From: Candidatus Binatia bacterium
GTDB taxonomy: Bacteria > Desulfobacterota > Binatia > UBA12015
NCBI GenBank assembly: GCA_029248525.1
Contig: JAQWJE010000013.1
Span: forward strand, 62,001-126,000
Reading direction: 5' to 3'
Length of the DNA: 64,000 bases
Part shown: piece by piece, positions 17,427 through 25,620 of the stretch
Layout: each line of letters opens with the position of its first letter
Numbering within the stretch: position 1 is the first letter of the stretch
Made by a program: the position numbers and the translations under genes
Notes under the pieces: model-generated
Database searches by the model: none
What the model was told of the DNA's origin: nothing
Seen by the model: only the letters and a program-made list of their open reading frames with translations

Positions 17427-17828
17427 ATGTCGGAGCGTCCATTACCGCGAGTCGACGAGGAGTCCCGAGGGTACTGGGAAGCTGCCCGACGTCATCAGCT
17501 TCTTCTCCAGCGCTGCCGGGCTTGTGGGGCTTATCGACACCATCCACGGGCGGTTTGTCCGAATTGTCTCTCCTCGGAAGTCGAATGGGTGGTTTCTGTC
17601 GGGCGGGGCGAGATTTATACGTTCACGGTCACCTACCAAAACCAGTCCCCCGGTTTTGCTGGCCGCGTCCCCTACGTGCTTGCCTATGTCCTTTTGGAAG
17701 AGGGCATCCAGATTCTGACAAATATCGTCGATGCCGATCCGGCGGAGATCCGAATCGGTCAGGCGGTTCGGGTCTGTTTTGAGGATCTTGCGGAAGAGAT
17801 CTCGATTCCTGTTTTTCGGCTTCTTTAG
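17427..17828 (+). CDS. DUF35 zinc-ribbon/OB-fold acyl-CoA-binding partner
   Basis: A 133-residue protein with a rubredoxin-like zinc ribbon ('CRACGAY' and 'CPNC', four cysteines) followed by an OB-fold ('GEIYTFTVTYQN' onward). This is the DUF35 family, whose members bind acyl-CoA esters and stabilise thiolase-like or aldolase partners. It lies four bases after the Cys-less thiolase gene, with AGGGTAGG before the ATG, so the two very probably form one complex. Confidence 0.88.
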   Translation: MSERPLPRVDEESRGYWEAARRHQLLLQRCRACGAYRHHPRAVCPNCLSSEVEWVVSVGRGEIYTFTVTYQNQSPGFAGRVPYVLAYVLLEEGIQILTNIVDADPAEIRIGQAVRVCFEDLAEEISIPVFRLL

Positions 17829-17865
17829 TGCAGGATCCGTCTGTCCGGGTTAGGTTGATCGAAAG

Positions 17866-18498
17866 ATGATCCTCGATCTTCATGTGCATTCGGAACTGTC
17901 CGACGATAGCCGCGCCGGCGTGGAGACTTATCTCAAGGTTTTGCAACGCAAACGGGAGGAACGCCCTCTCGACGGGGTCGTTTTGACGGAGCATCGTCAG
18001 TGGAACGAGGAAGTCGACTATCGCCCTCTCGAGGATCAATACGAGATGAAAATCTTGCGGGGGGCCGAAGTCGAAACGGATTACGGACACGTCCTGCTTT
18101 ATGGAGTGACTCCAGAGATCGCTTCACGGTTCGATTTTGCGGATGTTCGGCTGCCCGCCCAGAAGTTGGTAACCGAGGTCGAGGCGATGGGCGGCGTAGC
18201 GGTGCCGTGTCACCCGGGTCGAACGAATATCGGTCTATGTGCGCATTATGAAGACAAACCGCCGCTTGAGGGCGTCTGCGCTGTGGAGGCCATCAATGGT
18301 GGCAGCCGGGGCGACGAGGATGCACAAACCGCGTTGTTGATCGAAGAGCAGGGGTACGCGAGTTTTGGTGGAAGCGACGCTCATCTGGTGGCCTTCATCG
18401 GCCTGTGTGCGACAAAATTTCAGGATCCGATCGATACGGAGCAAGACCTGGTCGCAGCGCTGCGTGCAGGCCGATGCAATGCCGTCGATTTTCGCTGA
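17866..18498 (+). CDS. PHP-domain metal-dependent phosphoesterase
   Basis: A 210-residue PHP domain on its own. Metal ligands are visible as H6 and H8 in 'LDLHVHSELSDDS', His in 'LTEHRQW', Glu in 'GAEVETDYGH', His in 'VPCHPGRTN', and the 'GGSDAHL' pair near the C-terminus. Relatives hydrolyse phosphodiesters or histidinol phosphate. This small stand-alone form resembles the TrpH/YciV-type group, and no substrate can be named. It follows the DUF35 gene by 37 bases and precedes an acyltransferase gene by 12 bases, so it may be cotranscribed with them. Confidence 0.82.
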   Translation: MILDLHVHSELSDDSRAGVETYLKVLQRKREERPLDGVVLTEHRQWNEEVDYRPLEDQYEMKILRGAEVETDYGHVLLYGVTPEIASRFDFADVRLPAQKLVTEVEAMGGVAVPCHPGRTNIGLCAHYEDKPPLEGVCAVEAINGGSRGDEDAQTALLIEEQGYASFGGSDAHLVAFIGLCATKFQDPIDTEQDLVAALRAGRCNAVDFR

Positions 18499-18510
18499 GA
18501 AGGGATAGTG

Positions 18511-19185
18511 ATGGCGGAAAATTCCGAAAGCGACCGCAGTGCAGGAGAATCAGTTCAGCGCCGTGGTAAAGATGCTTCCAAGCCGTACGGAATTTTTCTG
18601 CGGACCCTTGGTTGGCTTCTTTTGAAGTTGGGAGGATGGACGGTCACCGGGGAACGCCCCACGGCCAAGCGCCTGGTTGTCGTTGCCGCACCCCATACCT
18701 CGAATTGGGATTTCGTTTGGGTTCTGGCATTCGCGACGCATTACCAGCTGCGCATCTCATGGTTGGGAAAGAACACCCTGTTCAAAGCCCCGTTTGGAGG
18801 CTTTATGCGCTGGCTGGGAGGGATTCCTGTCTATCGCCAGAAAAAGACGAATCTCGTGGACGAGTTGGTCGAAACCTATGGGGAGTATGAAGCTCTGGCA
18901 CTCACGGTTCCGCCCGAGGGAACCCGGGGACAGGCCGACTATTGGAAATCAGGCTTCTATCATATCGCCAAGGGAGCCGGAGTGCCGATTCTCCTGTCCT
19001 ACCTTTGCTACGAGAACAAGATGGGCGGGTTTGGTCCGGAACTATGGACGTCGGATGATGTGCGCGCGGATATGGACAAGGTTCGGGCTTTCTATGCGGG
19101 CAAAGTCGGCAAACGTGCGGATCTAAGCTCGCGGATTCGATTGCGCGAAGAGGACGCGGCAGCCTCAGCCCCGGTCGAGCAGTGA
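18511..19185 (+). CDS. PlsC-type acyltransferase
   Basis: A 224-residue glycerolipid acyltransferase-fold protein. The catalytic HX4D motif is 'HTSNWD' (H62, D67), the second motif is 'PPEGTR', and one hydrophobic segment lies around residues 30-45. It probably acylates a lysophospholipid or related lipid at the inner membrane. I start at the ATG five bases after AGGGA; an in-frame GTG one codon upstream is possible. The last 21 bases overlap the end of a small minus-strand lipoprotein reading frame. Confidence 0.82.
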   Translation: MAENSESDRSAGESVQRRGKDASKPYGIFLRTLGWLLLKLGGWTVTGERPTAKRLVVVAAPHTSNWDFVWVLAFATHYQLRISWLGKNTLFKAPFGGFMRWLGGIPVYRQKKTNLVDELVETYGEYEALALTVPPEGTRGQADYWKSGFYHIAKGAGVPILLSYLCYENKMGGFGPELWTSDDVRADMDKVRAFYAGKVGKRADLSSRIRLREEDAAASAPVEQ

Positions 19186-19338
19186 GGGGTTGAACACCTC
19201 GGGTGGGCCCGGGTAGGGGTTCTTCTGACGAGCGGGGCAGCCTGCCAGCAGGAAGGTCATCACCACAACGAGGACCAGAGCCGTCGGTTTCTCGGAGCAC
19301 GCAATCCTTTCCCCAAGGCAAATCATCGATCGCAACAT
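19165..19338 (-). CDS. candidate small lipoprotein
   Basis: A 57-residue frame ending in a mature tail of about 24 residues. Residues 18-34 form a hydrophobic stretch that ends in the lipobox LLAGC. A Pro-rich tail follows ('NPYPGPPEVFNP'). The lipobox and its place in a gap between two acyltransferase genes argue that it is real. Against it, no ribosome site is clear, a second ATG lies at codon 5, and its end overlaps the PlsC-type gene tail-to-tail. It resembles LptM-type small lipoproteins only in size and lipobox. Confidence 0.42.
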   Translation of the reverse strand: MLRSMICLGERIACSEKPTALVLVVVMTFLLAGCPARQKNPYPGPPEVFNPSLLDRG

Positions 19339-19591
19339 TGTGCGTGAATATACACGTCGGACCATCGGGAAGGAAGGTTTGTCGGTATACCGCCGGCACT
19401 GATTATCTCCTGTATCTGGACAATCCAGCTCATGAATGAGTGGATCAGGAGCCTGTCGAGCGTTTCTCGGCTTGAGGGTCTCGATCGGGCAAGCAGGCTG
19501 GCAATCGTCATTCCCATGGATAAGGTTCGGACGGGCGCACGCTTCTTGTGGAAGAAGCCTCTCGGCCGAGAGTGCAGGGATGGAGGGAAAC

Positions 19592-20500
19592 TTTGTGGGT
19601 GGTCTTCGGGGCAGGAATCTGAGTGATCGAGCAGAAGCGGTCGGCTTGCGGCTTCTGCTAGGGACTCTCGGCAGCCTGCCGGAGCCCTGGTCCGTGGGGT
19701 TGGCCTCCGGCGTTTCGCGAGGAGCGATGCGCTTTCTCGAGCGGCTCCATGGCCTCGGTTTGGCCAATTTGGAGATTGCCTTTCCCGACAAGGACGATGC
19801 CTGGCGGGAGGCGACCCTGCGCGATTCTTTTGACAATTTGGGCCGTCTTGCCGGCGAACTCGCACACTTTTCGGAACTGAACACCGGCAATATTCGGGAT
19901 CGCGTTGGTTTTGCTTCGCCGGCGGACGAGCAGCGCTGGCGAGAGGGCGTCGTTCAGGGGCCATGCGTGGTCGCGACCGGTCATTTTGGTAATTGGGAAA
20001 TGTTCGCGCAGGCTCAGGGGTTTCTCGGGCACCCGATTTCGCTGGTCTATCGCCGATTCAAGAACCCGCTGGTCGAAGCGCAGATCGCGGCGATCCGCAG
20101 TCGTCCGGGCACTCGGATGCTCGCCAAGCGATCGGCTGCCCGGGAGTTGTTGCAGCGCCTCCGTGGTGGCGAACTCGTCGCGCTGCCGATCGATCAGCAC
20201 GAACCAGCGGGGCATGGTTTTCCCGTGCCGTTTTTTGGCCGGCCGGCCTCAACCACGCTTGGTCCGGCACGACTGGCACAGCTGGTACAGGCACCGCTTC
20301 AAGTGGCGGTGATGGCGCGAGTCGGCCGCACGAATCAGCACGAGATCATCGTGCAGGAGCCGATCGCTCCGCCGCCCAAACGCGACAAGGATCCGGCTCT
20401 GCTGATTGAAATGATGACGAAGGTGAACGCCTCCTACGAAGATTGTATTCGCCGATATCCGGGCCAATGGCTCTGGATGCATCGCCGCTGGCGAGGCTGA
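19592..20500 (+). CDS. LpxL/HtrB-type lysophospholipid or lipid A acyltransferase
   Basis: A 302-residue inner-membrane acyltransferase of the LpxL/HtrB/MsbB family, which adds secondary acyl chains to lipid A or related lipids. The catalytic HX4E motif is 'HFGNWE' (H130, E135), and 'DQHEPAGHGFPVPFFGRPAS' is the second conserved block. I start at the GTG seven bases after GGAGGG; upstream in-frame starts lack ribosome sites and would add unlikely sequence. It supports an outer membrane with acylated glycolipid, although no lipid A core gene is in the window. Confidence 0.82.
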   Translation, partial: FVGGLRGRNLSDRAEAVGLRLLLGTLGSLPEPWSVGLASGVSRGAMRFLERLHGLGLANLEIAFPDKDDAWREATLRDSFDNLGRLAGELAHFSELNTGNIRDRVGFASPADEQRWREGVVQGPCVVATGHFGNWEMFAQAQGFLGHPISLVYRRFKNPLVEAQIAAIRSRPGTRMLAKRSAARELLQRLRGGELVALPIDQHEPAGHGFPVPFFGRPASTTLGPARLAQLVQAPLQVAVMARVGRTNQHEIIVQEPIAPPPKRDKDPALLIEMMTKVNASYEDCIRRYPGQWLWMHRRWRG

Positions 20501-20540
20501 GGCCTTTGTCGGCTCGCGGATCTCCTGATAAGCAAAATCC

Positions 20541-20963
20541 ATGGCTACAGCGGCGAAGCGAAAGGCAGGGGGGGAGGCGGGAAAGCCTGCTCGGGGTTCT
20601 TCCTCCGACGAGCTCGCTCTTCTCCGCAAAGAGGTCGAAGGTGCCGAGGCGAAAAAAACGCGAGCTATCAATCGAGCCACCAAGGCGCTGCGCGTCGAGA
20701 ATGAGGAGCTGGAGGCTCACCTGACCCATGCGGTCAAGGAAATCGGTCATTTGCGATTCGTTCTGGAAAAGGTGGTCAGTCTCGAGAGCGAATTGCGCTC
20801 ACGTGATCAGGAGATCCAGCGGCTCAAGGATGAAATCGTGCGCCTCGAAGCGGCAGTGGCCAGTGGTCGGCCGACGGCGCTCGCGGCGGCGGCGGCGGCC
20901 GGTTCTACCGGCTCTCGGGGGATGGATGCCCTCCTGGGTCGCAAGCGCGCCCCGGGCTCCTGA
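20541..20963 (+). CDS. coiled-coil protein of unknown function
   Basis: A 140-residue protein I do not recognise. It has a basic, Ala/Gly-rich head (residues 1-22), a long heptad-like coiled coil rich in Glu, Leu, Lys and Arg (about 23-105), then an Ala-rich stretch and a short basic tail ('GRKRAPGS'). No membrane segment or enzyme motif is seen. It follows the LpxL-like gene by 40 bases. Codon use looks like its neighbours, so I take it as real; a structural or scaffolding role is only a guess. Confidence 0.6.
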   Translation: MATAAKRKAGGEAGKPARGSSSDELALLRKEVEGAEAKKTRAINRATKALRVENEELEAHLTHAVKEIGHLRFVLEKVVSLESELRSRDQEIQRLKDEIVRLEAAVASGRPTALAAAAAAGSTGSRGMDALLGRKRAPGS

Positions 20964-21079
20964 CCACTTTCGACCGAGATTTCCAACCGATTTTCCGCCG
21001 ACTTGTCGACAAAATAGCCGTGCCAGTCGACTTCCAACCTCCGGGGGCGAAAATCCGGAACAGCTGATAGGTTGGCAGC

Positions 21080-22327
21080 ATGGCTATGGACTCCAATCCG
21101 ATTCTCGCACCTTCATTTTTGGGCACGGCCGCACCGGGTGTGCATGTGCTTGGTGGCATGGGCAACGCACTTTCCGTGGAGATGGAGCAGGGGGTCCTCC
21201 AGCTCGACACCGGGAATTCCGCCGAGAAGGCACGCGAGATGTTGGATCGTTTGCGGGAGATCACCGAGGCGCCAATTTTTGCGATTGTCTATTCGCATGG
21301 TCATCTGGGGTACAACGATGCGATCGCGACCTGGTTGGAACATTGCGAGGAACGAGGTGATCCTCGGCCGCGCGTGATTGCCCACGAGAACCTTGTGACT
21401 CGCTGGAAGCGATATCGCGAGACTGAAGGGCTGCAAAAGTTTTTTGCCGAGATCCAGCTCCGGCTACCTGTGGGAATTCTCGGCGATCATCCTCTCACCT
21501 TGGAGATGCCCAACGAGACTTTTACCGACGCGATGGTTTTCGATGATGGCAATCGACGTGTCGAGCTGCTCTGGGCTCCCTCGGAAACCGACGATGCAGT
21601 GGCCCTTTGGTTGCCGCAAGAAAAAGTTCTCTACGGGGGAGCGGCGGTCACACCGAATATCCCCAATATAGGCACACCTCTCCGCACCCAGCGCTATGCG
21701 GTGCGATGGGCCGAGACTCTTGAGAGACTGGCTTCGCTGGACGCCGAGCTGATGGTCATGGAATTTGGGCCCTCGGTGGAAGGAAGCGAAAAGATTCGTA
21801 CCGTCTTGCTGTCCATGGCCGAAGCGCTGCGATGGGTGCGGGAACGAGTGGTCGAGGGCCTCAATGGGGGGATGGGGATCGAGGAAATTCTTGCCGGTAT
21901 CGAGTACCCGGAAGCCCTTTTCGGCCTACCCTGGATGACGCCAACCTATGGACATCCCGATTTCATTGCGCGGGATATTTTCCGTTCCGAGACCGGATGG
22001 TGGGACCGAAATCCGACGAACCTGCATCCGGCGACCCCGGATGCGTCTGGCCGGGCGATCTTGTCGGCAATTGCCGACAAAGGCGCGGTTCTTGCCCGTG
22101 CGCAGGAGTTGCTCGATGCAGGCGAACCGCAATTGGCACTGCACGTGATCGATTTGCTCGCGCTCGCCCCGGGCGACACCGCCGAAGTCATCGACGCTCG
22201 CAAGCTCAAGGCTCGACTTTGCCGTATTCTGGCCGAGGAGGCCCCGAGCTTTGTTTCCCAAAGCCTGTATATATCCAGTGGACGAATTTTGAAGCGCGGC
22301 GCCCCGCATCCGACGGGTATCCGTTGA
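21080..22327 (+). CDS. MBL-fold alkylsulfatase-like hydrolase with altered metal motif
   Basis: A 415-residue protein with the metallo-beta-lactamase fold followed by an alkylsulfatase dimerisation domain ('RSETGWWDRNPTNLHPATPD' near residue 310, then helices to the end). In SdsA1/BDS1-type enzymes the metal motif reads HxHxDH. Here it reads 'YSHGHLGYND': H73 and H75 are kept, but the Asp and His are G77 and Y78. 'AHENLVTRW' and 'APSETDDAVALWLP' match the family's later motifs. It may bind one metal or act on another substrate. There is no signal peptide. It lies 48 bases before the TetR-type regulator start, which may control it. Confidence 0.75.
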   Translation: MAMDSNPILAPSFLGTAAPGVHVLGGMGNALSVEMEQGVLQLDTGNSAEKAREMLDRLREITEAPIFAIVYSHGHLGYNDAIATWLEHCEERGDPRPRVIAHENLVTRWKRYRETEGLQKFFAEIQLRLPVGILGDHPLTLEMPNETFTDAMVFDDGNRRVELLWAPSETDDAVALWLPQEKVLYGGAAVTPNIPNIGTPLRTQRYAVRWAETLERLASLDAELMVMEFGPSVEGSEKIRTVLLSMAEALRWVRERVVEGLNGGMGIEEILAGIEYPEALFGLPWMTPTYGHPDFIARDIFRSETGWWDRNPTNLHPATPDASGRAILSAIADKGAVLARAQELLDAGEPQLALHVIDLLALAPGDTAEVIDARKLKARLCRILAEEAPSFVSQSLYISSGRILKRGAPHPTGIR

Positions 22328-22360
22328 TATCTTCGAAGCGCCCTCCCCTGAATTTACAAC

Positions 22361-22378
22361 ATGAAAAAAACGCGATGA
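22361..22378 (+). other. five-codon mini-ORF overlapping the TetR start
   Basis: ATG-AAA-AAA-ACG-CGA-TGA encodes MKKTR and ends inside the ATG of the TetR gene (ATGA at 22375-22378). The TetR start has no clear ribosome site of its own, so re-initiation after this mini-ORF is possible. Chance cannot be excluded for so short a frame. Confidence 0.25.
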
Positions 22379-23034
22379 AGACTGCCAATCAATCTGCACA
22401 ACCGAAAGTTTCGACCAAGGAGAAAATCCTCGCCGCCGCGCAGGAAGTTTTTTCCGAAAAGGGTTTCAAAGGCGCCTCCACGCGTGAGATCGCGGCTCGC
22501 GCCTCGGTTAATATTTCGAGTCTCCACTATCATTGGGATTCGAAGGAAGTTCTTTTTACGGCGATCCTGACCCAGGTGCAGGACCAGTTGGTATCGCGAC
22601 TGACGGATGTCGTCGGCGATCGCACCCCGGAGACGCCTGTCGAAGCGCGTCGCACCGTCGAAGTCGCTATGGGTGCTGCCTTCGATTTCTTTGCTGAAGA
22701 TTTGACGGTTCCGCGCTTGCTGATGCGAAGGATGATCGACGGGACCGAAGACATGAGTGAGGGCGAGCGCGAGGCGCTCGACAACTCCTGGTCGACTTTC
22801 CTCGATTGGGTGCGAACCTTCACGGGCGGCAAGGTGGATCCGGCCGAAGCGACCTTTTATATGGTAACCATCCAGTCGGTTGTTCTGGTCTTGATGTTGG
22901 ACAGCCCGATGGTTTCTGCGGCTGTCGGCGGCGCTGTCGAGGAAGATTCCGTTCGTCAGGAATTACGCCAGCGCGTAATTGCACTGGTCGAAAAACTTTT
23001 CGATGTGGACGAAGCCTCGGGAAGGTCATTTTGA
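22375..23034 (+). CDS. TetR/AcrR-family transcriptional regulator
   Basis: A 219-residue TetR-type repressor. The N-terminal helix-turn-helix is clear: 'STKEKILAAAQEVFSEKGF', then 'TREIAARASVNISSLHYHWDSKEVLF' split over residues 37-62. The rest is the helical ligand-binding domain. I chose this ATG because it precedes the HTH at the usual distance; a 181-codon in-frame extension across the MBL gene is rejected. Its stop overlaps the TTG start of the 2-hydroxyacid dehydrogenase gene, so regulator and enzyme are made together. It probably controls this operon or the MBL gene upstream. Confidence 0.88.
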   Translation: MKTANQSAQPKVSTKEKILAAAQEVFSEKGFKGASTREIAARASVNISSLHYHWDSKEVLFTAILTQVQDQLVSRLTDVVGDRTPETPVEARRTVEVAMGAAFDFFAEDLTVPRLLMRRMIDGTEDMSEGEREALDNSWSTFLDWVRTFTGGKVDPAEATFYMVTIQSVVLVLMLDSPMVSAAVGGAVEEDSVRQELRQRVIALVEKLFDVDEASGRSF

Positions 23035-24038
23035 AAGCTTTTGTCACCGCGCCGTTTGCGGCGGATCAGCTGGAGCGGCTGGGGAGCATCATGCCGTTTC
23101 ATCATGAGGATTGGCGCGAGACGAAGAATATATTCTTCGAAGGAGCTGCATTCGCGGAAAGGCTTCGTGCGGAAGGTTGTGATGTCATCATCACTGAAGC
23201 CGACGAAATTCGGAAGGAACTACTCGACCTCGTCGATATAAAGATGATCGGAACTTGTCGCGGTAGTCCGGTGAACGTGGACCTCGACGTGGCTGCGACC
23301 CGCGGTATACCTGTCTTCCATACGCCGGCTCGGAATGCCGAAGCGGTTGCGGATATCACGCTCTGCTTTATGTTGATGATCTTGCGCCATATCCATCCGG
23401 CCATCGAATGGGTAAAGTCCGACCGGTCGTCGCTCCCGGATGCGAACGAGTTCATCACGATGTACGACGCGATGACAGGGTCGGAGTTGCACGGACGAAC
23501 GGTCGGCTTGATTGGTTTCGGCGCGATCGGCCAGCGAGTGGCGCGTCGGGTGCAGGCATTTGGTGCTCGAGTCGTTGCTCACGATCCGCATGTAGCGGAA
23601 GCGGTTTTCGAGCAAAACGACGCTCGCTGCGGAAGCCTGACCGAAGTCTTGCAGCAGGCCGATCTTCTCTCCTTGCACGTGGCGGACGTGCCCGAGACCA
23701 AGAATTTGCTCGGACCCGAGGAGATTGCCCAAATGAAGCCGGGTGCTTATTTTATCAATACGGCCCGGGCGGCGTCGGTGGACGCCGATGCTCTTTATGA
23801 CGCTCTCGCGTCGGGCCGCCTTTCCGCGGCCGCGCTGGATGTTCTCTGGGAGGAGCCCGTCCGTTCAGACGATCGGTTCGTGCTGTTGCCCAACGTGATA
23901 GCGACTCCACATATCGGTGGCGCCAGCCGAGATGTGATCACGCACCAGTCTGCGATGATTGTCGACGCAATCGAAGCCTGGCTGCGTGGCGATCGACCGA
24001 ACCATTTGGCCAATCCGGCGGTGCTGGATCATCGTTAA
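23031..24038 (+). CDS. D-2-hydroxyacid dehydrogenase family protein
   Basis: A 335-residue NAD-dependent D-isomer-specific 2-hydroxyacid dehydrogenase (phosphoglycerate/formate/lactate dehydrogenase fold). The nucleotide motif is 'GLIGFGAIGQRVARR', the catalytic Arg lies in 'FINTARAASVDADAL', Glu in 'LWEEPV', and His in 'ATPHIGGAS'. The substrate is not evident. It starts at TTG overlapping the TetR stop (TTGA), with AAGG shortly upstream. Longer in-frame readings run through the TetR gene and are rejected. Confidence 0.85.
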   Translation: MKAFVTAPFAADQLERLGSIMPFHHEDWRETKNIFFEGAAFAERLRAEGCDVIITEADEIRKELLDLVDIKMIGTCRGSPVNVDLDVAATRGIPVFHTPARNAEAVADITLCFMLMILRHIHPAIEWVKSDRSSLPDANEFITMYDAMTGSELHGRTVGLIGFGAIGQRVARRVQAFGARVVAHDPHVAEAVFEQNDARCGSLTEVLQQADLLSLHVADVPETKNLLGPEEIAQMKPGAYFINTARAASVDADALYDALASGRLSAAALDVLWEEPVRSDDRFVLLPNVIATPHIGGASRDVITHQSAMIVDAIEAWLRGDRPNHLANPAVLDHR

Positions 24039-24088
24039 GCAGCTTGGCCGAGGCACGCGTTGATTGCCGCTGCGGATGCTGTTCCCAC

Positions 24089-24553
24089 TCAGCGCGGAAC
24101 CGGGCTTGGCGGGGTTTTCATCGGGCCGGCGGGTTTCCAGCCGCTTTCCTTCATGACCTCGAATACGTGCACCATATTCAGATGATCGTACTCGGAGGAG
24201 AACTTTCCGTCCCCGGCATAGTCGAGAACGGAGAGCCCGGGGGCTTCATAGAAGCTGCCATCAGCGCGCTGACCGGGTAGCCGATTCATCCAGGCGGACA
24301 CCAGTCGATTCCCATCGACCATCGACCACTGGTGCGGGAAGGTCCAGCCTTCGAGTCCTTGCATGGAATCTTCGAAGAAAGTTTCGATGGCCTGCCGGCC
24401 GTGGACGCGTCCCCAGGCAGGATCGACAAAGGTGGCATCCTCGGTGAAGAACTCGGAGAGAGCAGACCAGGGAAGTTCCCCGGTTTCGACGCGATCGCGC
24501 GTTGCGACCAGCCGTTTGTAGGTATTCAAAATTTCCTCATCAAGTTTGCTCAT
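24089..24553 (-). CDS. NTF2-like/SnoaL-fold protein
   Basis: A 154-residue single-domain protein of the NTF2-like superfamily. 'LSEFFTEDATFVDPAWGRVHGRQAIETFF' and 'EYDHLNMVHVFEVMKESGW' are typical segments. Members include small isomerases, hydrolases and dehydratases as well as non-enzymes, so no reaction can be named. GGAGGT lies eight bases before the ATG, a strong ribosome site. It stands alone, convergent with the dehydrogenase gene (50-base gap). Confidence 0.78.
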   Translation of the reverse strand: MSKLDEEILNTYKRLVATRDRVETGELPWSALSEFFTEDATFVDPAWGRVHGRQAIETFFEDSMQGLEGWTFPHQWSMVDGNRLVSAWMNRLPGQRADGSFYEAPGLSVLDYAGDGKFSSEYDHLNMVHVFEVMKESGWKPAGPMKTPPSPVPR

Positions 24554-24724
24554 TGAGATGAACCTCCGGCACCTAACTCAGGACAAATCGGATCGAAGTG
24601 CAAGCAGATCCAGTTTTTCGAACGAGATCGGGCTTGATGGAGGATCTCTCATGGACGTTGAACTTCGCTTTATGCGGGCAGCGTGACTTGCTGGCAGCCT
24701 CTCAGCACCCTTAGACTGCTGATA

Positions 24725-25603
24725 ATGTCTCCCGAGTCAGGATTTCTCGTGCCGGTCAGCGAAGAGCAGATTCGTCGCGAACGCCAGAAGGCTCGCGAGA
24801 TTCGGAAAAGTCCCTGGTGGAAACGGCGAAAGTCGTCGGGCCTCTGCCACTATTGTGGCGCGGATGTCGGTGCCGCAGAATTGACGATGGATCATATCGT
24901 TCCGGTGATCCGTGGCGGGCGATCCGCGCGCGGGAACCTTGTGGCGGCTTGCAAGCCCTGCAACACCGAGAAGAAACACGCTTTGGATTTTGAATGGGAA
25001 CCCAAGGGCGAGATGTTGCGCTCCATCGAGTCCCGGATGCGAAAAGCGGAGGCGCAACTTCTCGACGAGAAGGACCCGCACCGTGCCGCTGTCGCCATGG
25101 TTCTCGCCCCTCATCCGGATGGCCCCAAGGTGCTGATGATCCGGAGAGCCGAGCATCCCGAGGATCCTTGGTCGGGGCATATGGCTTTTCCGGGCGGCCG
25201 CAGCGAGCCTGAAGATCTGTCGCTGGTCCAAACGGCGATTCGGGAGACGCTGGAAGAGGTAGGCGTTGACCTGACGAGTCACGGGGAGTTGATTACCCCG
25301 ATGAACGAGTTGCCAGCCTATTCCAGTGGTCGCCCCGTCGGGATGGTGGTCAGCCCATTTCTGTTCAGTCTCGACCGCGTCAGGGAGACCAAAATCGACC
25401 CGGAGGAGGTGGCCGCGGCACTCTGGCTTCCGTTGGCGTCCTTCCGGGATAAATCAAACCACCGTCAAACGCTTATCGATACGCCGAAATTCAAGTCGGA
25501 GGTTCAGGCTTTTGTGGTGGAGGAGCAGATCGTCTGGGGACTGACGCACCGCATGATCGAGAATTTTCTGGCCGCCGCCTTTGCGGAGGGACCCGATAGC
25601 TAG
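24725..25603 (+). CDS. HNH nuclease-NUDIX hydrolase fusion
   Basis: A 292-residue fusion of two domains. Residues 20-85 are an HNH endonuclease module with a zinc knuckle (C41, C44, C76, C79), the D56-H57 pair in 'LTMDHIVPVIRGG' and N71/N80. Residues 120-285 are a NUDIX hydrolase of the NudL/CoA-pyrophosphatase type: 'MAFPGGRSEPEDLSLVQTA' then 'RETLEEVGV'. The reading frame is continuous with no weak codon stretch at the joint. I chose the ATG closest to the domain start; an in-frame start 14 codons upstream exists. The pairing of a nuclease with a nucleotide-cleaning domain is unusual. The gene is convergent with the histidine kinase gene, 17 bases apart. Confidence 0.8.
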   Translation: MSPESGFLVPVSEEQIRRERQKAREIRKSPWWKRRKSSGLCHYCGADVGAAELTMDHIVPVIRGGRSARGNLVAACKPCNTEKKHALDFEWEPKGEMLRSIESRMRKAEAQLLDEKDPHRAAVAMVLAPHPDGPKVLMIRRAEHPEDPWSGHMAFPGGRSEPEDLSLVQTAIRETLEEVGVDLTSHGELITPMNELPAYSSGRPVGMVVSPFLFSLDRVRETKIDPEEVAAALWLPLASFRDKSNHRQTLIDTPKFKSEVQAFVVEEQIVWGLTHRMIENFLAAAFAEGPDS

Positions 25604-25620
25604 CGCGGTCGGGTTGGCAC

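Noticed and set aside
21832-22374. N-terminal extension of the TetR gene
   Set aside because: It crosses the MBL gene in another frame and adds Gly/Arg/Pro-rich sequence of no family ahead of a complete HTH.
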